Source of the DNA: an uncultured Bacilli bacterium
GTDB lineage: Bacteria > Bacillota_I > Bacilli_A > RF39 > UBA660
Assembly: GCA_944332105.1 (NCBI GenBank)
Contig: CALVJI010000048.1
Location: forward strand, 1-8,965
Length of the DNA stretch: 8,965 nt
Reading direction: 5' to 3'
The notes beneath the pieces were generated by a model, which saw only the letters and a list, made by a program, of their open reading frames with translations, was not told the DNA's origin and searched no databases. Shown here in pieces: positions 5,914 through 8,965 of this stretch. The position numbers and the translations under genes are program-made. Every line of letters begins with the position of its first letter. The stretch's first letter is position 1.

Positions 5914-6984
5914 ATGAAAAAGGTACGAGTTTTCCAAATTGGGTGTGGAAAAATGAGTAAATATATTATGAAATATGTTTATGATAAGAATGGAGAGATT
6001 GTCGGTGCGGTCGATGTGGATCCGCAGGTGATTGGTCTTGATATAGGAAAAATTATGGAAACAGAAAAGAAGGGGGTAAAGATAGAGGATGTTTCTTTAT
6101 TAGATGAACTTTTGAAGCAAACTAAACCTGATATTGCAGTGGTAACTACTCGAAGCTTTTTAAATGATATTGCTAATGAAGTACGAATTTGTGTTTGTAA
6201 TAATGTTCATGTAATTACAACTTGTGAAGAGGCTTTTTTTGCTGAAAATTCGAATCCTCAATTATTTTTTGAATTAGATGCTTTGGCTAAGGCTCATCAT
6301 GTTAGTATTGTTGGAGCTGGTTATCAAGATATTTTTTGGGGAAATATGATTTACAGTATTTGTACTTCAATGGCGCGTATTACAAAAATAAAGGGGCGTA
6401 GTTCTTATAATGTTGAAGATTATGGGATTGCTCTTGCCCAGGCTCATGGGGCCGGGCTTACTAGTGCTCAATTTGAAAAAGATATCGCGGCCACGAATGA
6501 TCTGACTGAGGAAGAACGTAAGAAAAAAATGGAAGAGAGAGCTTTTTTTCCAAGTTATATGTGGAATGTGGTTGGATGGTTAGCAGAGAAACTTCATTTG
6601 CATATTAATACAATTAGTCAAAAATGTGTTCCAGTTTTGACAGATAAAGAGTTACAAAGTGATACGTTAAATATGACTTTGATGCCAGGGATGGTTCGAG
6701 GAATGAATGCGATTGTCACGGCAACGACAAAAGAAAATATTTTGTTAGAGATAGAATGTATTGGAAAAGTATATACGAAAGATGAAGAGGACGTTAATGA
6801 GTGGACTATTTTTGGAGAACCAACAACAGTTGTTAAGAATGACAAACCAGAAACCGTGCTACTCACATGTGCTGATGTGGTAAATCGAATTCCACAAGTA
6901 TTAAAAGCTAAAAGTGGATTTATTACTACAGTTGCTTTGGGTGAACCTATTTTTGTATTGAACGATTTTAATAATTATTTATAA
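5914..6984 (+). CDS. NAD(P)-dependent oxidoreductase, 2,4-diaminopentanoate dehydrogenase-like
   Basis: The 356-residue protein opens with a Rossmann fold: VRVFQIGCGKM (4-14) carries the GxGxxM loop and strand 2 ends VGAVDVD (30-36). KPDIAVVTTRSFL (71-83), NVHVITTCEEAFF (97-109) and VSIVGAGYQDIFWG (130-143) match the dihydrodipicolinate reductase/2,4-diaminopentanoate dehydrogenase group in order and spacing. Characterised members deaminate 2,4-diaminopentanoate in anaerobic ornithine fermentation. The GTGxNPGF-type segment of that group is replaced here by GAGYQDIF, and no other ornithine-degradation gene is in the window, so the real substrate may differ. It has an SD AAAGGGG (5900-5906) and starts 3 bases after the AAA+ stop, so it is almost certainly co-transcribed. 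Fold confident; substrate unknown. Confidence 0.8.
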   Translation: MKKVRVFQIGCGKMSKYIMKYVYDKNGEIVGAVDVDPQVIGLDIGKIMETEKKGVKIEDVSLLDELLKQTKPDIAVVTTRSFLNDIANEVRICVCNNVHVITTCEEAFFAENSNPQLFFELDALAKAHHVSIVGAGYQDIFWGNMIYSICTSMARITKIKGRSSYNVEDYGIALAQAHGAGLTSAQFEKDIAATNDLTEEERKKKMEERAFFPSYMWNVVGWLAEKLHLHINTISQKCVPVLTDKELQSDTLNMTLMPGMVRGMNAIVTATTKENILLEIECIGKVYTKDEEDVNEWTIFGEPTTVVKNDKPETVLLTCADVVNRIPQVLKAKSGFITTVALGEPIFVLNDFNNYL

Positions 6985-7017
6985 AAATTATAAAATAGGT
7001 ATTTACTTTGTCTTTTC

Positions 7018-7026
7018 TGGTATACT
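7018..7026 (+). promoter_or_regulatory. Extended -10 promoter of the deacetylase gene
   Basis: TGGTATACT matches the extended -10 pattern TGnTATAAT with one change. No good -35 lies 17 bases upstream (GGTATT at 6998-7003), as is tolerated with an extended -10. The predicted start near 7033 gives a very short leader with GGAG (7035-7038) eight bases before the ATG at 7047. Confidence 0.55.
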
Positions 7027-7046
7027 AACTATATGGAGTAGGTAGT

Positions 7047-8483
7047 ATGAAAAAGATGTCTATAGATCAAAAAGTTTTGTTTATTGTGTTAGGAATTTTT
7101 GGCCTAGTTGTTCTTTTTTTAGGATATTACTTCTTTTTGATGCCTAAGTTTCGAACAGAAGGTTTTGTAGCAAAAGTGGAAATTCCGTATGAAAGCACAT
7201 ATAATGTGACGGCTGGAACGGTTTGTTATGGTTCTTTCTTTCACTGTGAGCCTTTAGAAGCTACACAGAAAGGAGAGGTGGATACTTCCAAAGTAGATAA
7301 CTATACGGTTACTTATGTTTATGAACATGATGGTAAGTCTTTGGAACTTTTACAAGAGGTATCTGTTGTGGATAAGGAAAGTCCAACTATTTCAGTAAAT
7401 TCGGAAGAACTTTATTATTGTGCTTCAGGTAAGGTTTATAATTATGAAGCAACTGCTTATGATAATTATGATGGGGATGTAAGTAGCAATATTGAAGTTT
7501 TTTTGGAGGGAAGTAAAGCTATTTTTCAAGTGGAGGATTCGTTTGGTAATCAATCGAGAGTTCAAAAAGATGCTACTTTAAAAGATGAGGAAGTTCCTAT
7601 TCTTACCATGAATGGTGAAGCAAGTGTTTATATTCCTTTGAATGGTGTTTATGAAGAGGCAAGTGTAACTGCATCGGATAATTGTGATGGTGATTTAACT
7701 GATAAAATTACGGTTGAAGGAACTGTTGATACTTCTAAGGCTGGAGAGTATGTTATTACTTATCGGGTTTCGGATAGTAATCAAAATGAGGCGACATTGT
7801 CTCGGCATGTGTATGTATATCAAGCTAATAATTATGCTGATTTGTCGGGAAAAAATATTTATTTGACTTTTGATGATGGGCCAAGCAAGTATACGGCTAG
7901 ATTATTGGATATTTTGAAGAAATATAATGTAAAGGCAACTTTTTTTGTGACGGATCAGAATTTGACTAAGGGGTATGATGATGTTTTAAAAAGAGCCTAT
8001 GAGGAAGGACATACCATTGGACTTCATTCGAGTACGCATAGTTATGGATATATTTATAGTAGTGTAGATAATTATTTTACTGATTTGTATGCGATTCAAA
8101 CAAAGGTTAAAAATATTACAGGGTATGCTCCGATGATTATTCGTTTCCCAGGTGGAAGCTCAAATACTGTTAGTAGGAGTTATGATGGTGGCGCGCGTAT
8201 TATGACTCAGCTTTCGCAGGCTGTTCAAGCTAAAGGATTTCGGTATTTTGATTGGAATATCGATAGTAAGGATAGCAGTTCTGCTAAGAATAGTGCGCAA
8301 GTGGCATCTAATGTAATTAATCAATTGGGTAATAAAAGTACCTATGTTGTATTGCAACATGATATTAAAGATTATAGTGTGGAGGCTGTTGAAACCATTA
8401 TTCAATTTGGTTTATCACATGGCTATTCTTTTCAAGCTTTGAAGATGGATAGTCCAAGAGTTGAACACACGGTGAATAATTAA
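7047..8483 (+). CDS. Membrane-anchored polysaccharide deacetylase (NodB/CE4) with Ig-like repeats
   Basis: A 478-residue extracellular enzyme. Residues about 10-32 form an uncleaved signal anchor after a basic MKKM start. Residues about 45-255 form two or three Ig-like modules of the DUF5011/surface-Ig type: DNYDGD (139-144) and DNCDGD (211-216) recur 72 residues apart in equivalent places, with VDTSKAGEYVITYRVSD in the last. The catalytic domain has all CE4 motifs: TFDDGPS (274-280, Asp276 base and Asp277 metal ligand), HSSTH (327-331, both His metal ligands), RFPGG (366-370), DWN (402-404) and LQHD (436-439, catalytic His438). The family removes acetyl groups from N-acetylated polysaccharides; PgdA-like peptidoglycan GlcNAc deacetylation, which gives lysozyme resistance, is the likeliest role in a Gram-positive. 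The Ig modules would space the enzyme from the membrane. It has its own promoter and a terminator after the stop. Confidence 0.9.
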   Translation: MKKMSIDQKVLFIVLGIFGLVVLFLGYYFFLMPKFRTEGFVAKVEIPYESTYNVTAGTVCYGSFFHCEPLEATQKGEVDTSKVDNYTVTYVYEHDGKSLELLQEVSVVDKESPTISVNSEELYYCASGKVYNYEATAYDNYDGDVSSNIEVFLEGSKAIFQVEDSFGNQSRVQKDATLKDEEVPILTMNGEASVYIPLNGVYEEASVTASDNCDGDLTDKITVEGTVDTSKAGEYVITYRVSDSNQNEATLSRHVYVYQANNYADLSGKNIYLTFDDGPSKYTARLLDILKKYNVKATFFVTDQNLTKGYDDVLKRAYEEGHTIGLHSSTHSYGYIYSSVDNYFTDLYAIQTKVKNITGYAPMIIRFPGGSSNTVSRSYDGGARIMTQLSQAVQAKGFRYFDWNIDSKDSSSAKNSAQVASNVINQLGNKSTYVVLQHDIKDYSVEAVETIIQFGLSHGYSFQALKMDSPRVEHTVNN

Positions 8484-8502
8484 TAAAATGAAGATATAAG
8501 AA

Positions 8503-8537
8503 AACCATATTCGGATATGTGAATATGGTTGTTTTTT
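8503..8537. terminator. Probably bidirectional terminator between convergent genes
   Basis: AACCATATTC (8503-8512) and GAATATGGTT (8521-8530) form a perfect 10-bp stem with an 8-nt loop. On the plus strand it is followed by G and six T residues (8532-8537). Read on the minus strand, the stem is followed by TTCTTATAT, so it may also serve the convergent small gene at 8551-8742. Confidence 0.8.
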
Positions 8538-8550
8538 GTTGTGAATCCCT

Positions 8551-8742
8551 TTAGTTTTTGTTTATTATTGCAAGGACTACAAACATAACAATTCCTACTA
8601 AAATAAGTAAGATAAAGATGTTTAAGACATCTTGAGACATGTATTGTAAAAGGAAATCTTGGATAGATGTCCATAAGTCTCTAAAAAAATTAATAATTGG
8701 ATCGAAGAAATTACCTATCTCGTCCCATAATGTTGTTAGCAT
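8551..8742 (-). CDS. Small membrane protein with aromatic amphipathic N-terminal half
   Basis: This 63-residue protein has an N-terminal half rich in Phe and Trp with spaced acidic residues (DEIGNFFDPIINFF, 7-20), likely an interfacial helix, and one C-terminal membrane helix (about 40-60) ending in INKN. I do not recognise the family. Support for a real gene is a strong promoter (TTGCCA-17-TATAAT) ending 24 bases upstream and an extended SD-like stretch AGAAAGTAAGTGAT, which matches 12 of 14 positions of the full anti-SD complement and places its core about 7 bases before the ATG. The overlapping minus-strand frame at 8480-8674 lacks such signals. Small toxins, holin-like proteins and regulatory membrane peptides share this general look, so no function is assigned. 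Confidence 0.65.
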   Translation of the reverse strand: MLTTLWDEIGNFFDPIINFFRDLWTSIQDFLLQYMSQDVLNIFILLILVGIVMFVVLAIINKN

Positions 8743-8765
8743 AAAATCACTTACTTTCTAAAAAT

Positions 8766-8794
8766 ATTATAATATATACTTGCAAAAGTGGCAA
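8766..8794 (-). promoter_or_regulatory. Promoter of the small membrane protein gene
   Basis: On the minus strand TTGCCA (8794-8789, five of six), a 17-bp spacer and a perfect TATAAT (8771-8766). The predicted start near 8759 gives a leader of about 17 nt to the ATG at 8742. Confidence 0.7.
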
Positions 8795-8808
8795 TAATTT
8801 GTTACTAT
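8780..8808 (+). promoter_or_regulatory. Promoter of the tRNA-His gene
   Basis: TTGCAA (8780-8785), 17-bp spacer, TACTAT (8803-8808). The predicted start near 8815 is about five bases before the mature 5' end. The -35 box lies within the spacer of the divergent minus-strand promoter, and that promoter's -35 lies within this spacer. Confidence 0.5.
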
Positions 8809-8819
8809 ATTTACGTTAT

Positions 8820-8896
8820 GGCGGAATTGGTGAAGCGGTTAACACACCGGATTGTGGCTCCGGCATGCGTGGGTTCGAACCCCACATTTCGCCCCA
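8820..8896 (+). tRNA. tRNA-His (anticodon GTG)
   Basis: A complete cloverleaf. The acceptor stem is 8821-8827 with 8886-8892, with one G-T pair. G8820 opposite C8893 is the extra G-1:C73 pair that marks tRNA-His. The D-stem is GTG/CAC (8830-8832/8843-8845). The anticodon stem CCGGA/TCCGG (8847-8851/8859-8863) carries loop TTGTGGC with anticodon GTG at 8854-8856. The T-stem GTGGG/CCCAC (8869-8873/8881-8885) carries loop TTCGAAC. CCA is encoded (8894-8896). Confidence 0.97.
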
Positions 8897-8908
8897 TAGT
8901 GAAATCTG

Positions 8909-8923
8909 CTCGAACTTTTCGAG
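8909..8923 (+). other. Short hairpin in the tRNA-His 3' trailer
   Basis: CTCGAA (8909-8914) and TTCGAG (8918-8923) form a perfect 6-bp stem with a 3-nt loop, 12 bases after the encoded CCA. No T-run follows. It may affect trailer processing or be chance. Confidence 0.35.
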
Positions 8924-8934
8924 TTATGATAAAT

Positions 8935-8963
8935 AACTAATCTAGAAATGGATTAGTTTTTTT
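8935..8963 (+). terminator. Rho-independent terminator of tRNA-His
   Basis: AACTAATC (8935-8942) pairs with GATTAGTT (8951-8958), with T8943-G8950 as an extra wobble pair and a 6-nt loop. Seven T residues (8957-8963) follow or overlap the stem end. Confidence 0.8.
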
Positions 8964-8965
8964 GT

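Noticed and set aside
6985..7017. AT-rich inverted pairs after the oxidoreductase gene as a terminator.
   Set aside because: Only A/T pairings with no G-C core and no following T-run; I see no convincing terminator there.
8480..8674. 64-aa minus-strand ORF overlapping the small membrane protein.
   Set aside because: It runs through the terminator hairpin, has mixed composition and no promoter or SD, whereas the overlapping 8551-8742 frame has both.
8820..8965. Mobile-element attachment site at tRNA-His.
   Set aside because: No integrase and no duplicated tRNA 3' segment are visible in this window.
1..8965. CRISPR array, insertion sequence or phage genes.
   Set aside because: No regularly spaced repeats, transposase/integrase motifs or phage structural genes were seen.

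Overview
The window looks like chromosomal DNA of a low-GC Gram-positive bacterium (Bacillota, probably a Bacilli/Erysipelotrichia-like or RF39-like gut lineage; the lineage guess is weak). The evidence is AT-rich coding sequence with A/T-ending codons, good Shine-Dalgarno (SD) sequences, sigma-A-like promoters with 17-bp spacers, U-tract terminators, and families typical of this group (PadR plus DUF1700/HAAS, a membrane-anchored NodB deacetylase, a tRNA-His with encoded G-1 and CCA). TGA is used as a stop (padR), so the code is the standard one.

Layout. (1) 1-256: the end of a small membrane/coiled-coil protein, closed by a terminator that overlaps the promoter of the next gene. (2) 325-2634: a fused ABC ATPase/FtsX-type permease of the MacB class. 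(3) 2635-2916: a 282-base gap holding a candidate structured RNA of about 150 nt with its own promoter and terminator, then the padR promoter with a dyad operator. (4) 2917-6984: a probable operon of padR (apparently starting at AUU), a large HAAS/DUF1700 membrane protein overlapping padR by 4 nt, a stand-alone ClpA/B-D1-like AAA+ ATPase, and a 2,4-diaminopentanoate-dehydrogenase-like oxidoreductase. (5) 7047-8483: a membrane-anchored polysaccharide deacetylase with Ig-like repeats, with its own extended -10 promoter. (6) 8503-8537: a probably bidirectional terminator, then a convergent 63-aa membrane protein on the minus strand. Its promoter interlocks with the promoter of a tRNA-His gene (8820-8896), which ends in a terminator at the window edge.

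How the genes may work together. PadR and HAAS proteins are known partners in envelope-related regulation. Here they form a translationally coupled pair behind an operator-like dyad, close to an export-type ABC transporter and a cell-wall deacetylase, so an envelope-stress theme is plausible but inferred. The roles of the AAA+ protein and the oxidoreductase in this operon are not evident. The least explained items are the AUU start of padR, the candidate RNA upstream of it, and the single-domain Clp-like ATPase, which lacks the usual aromatic pore loop.
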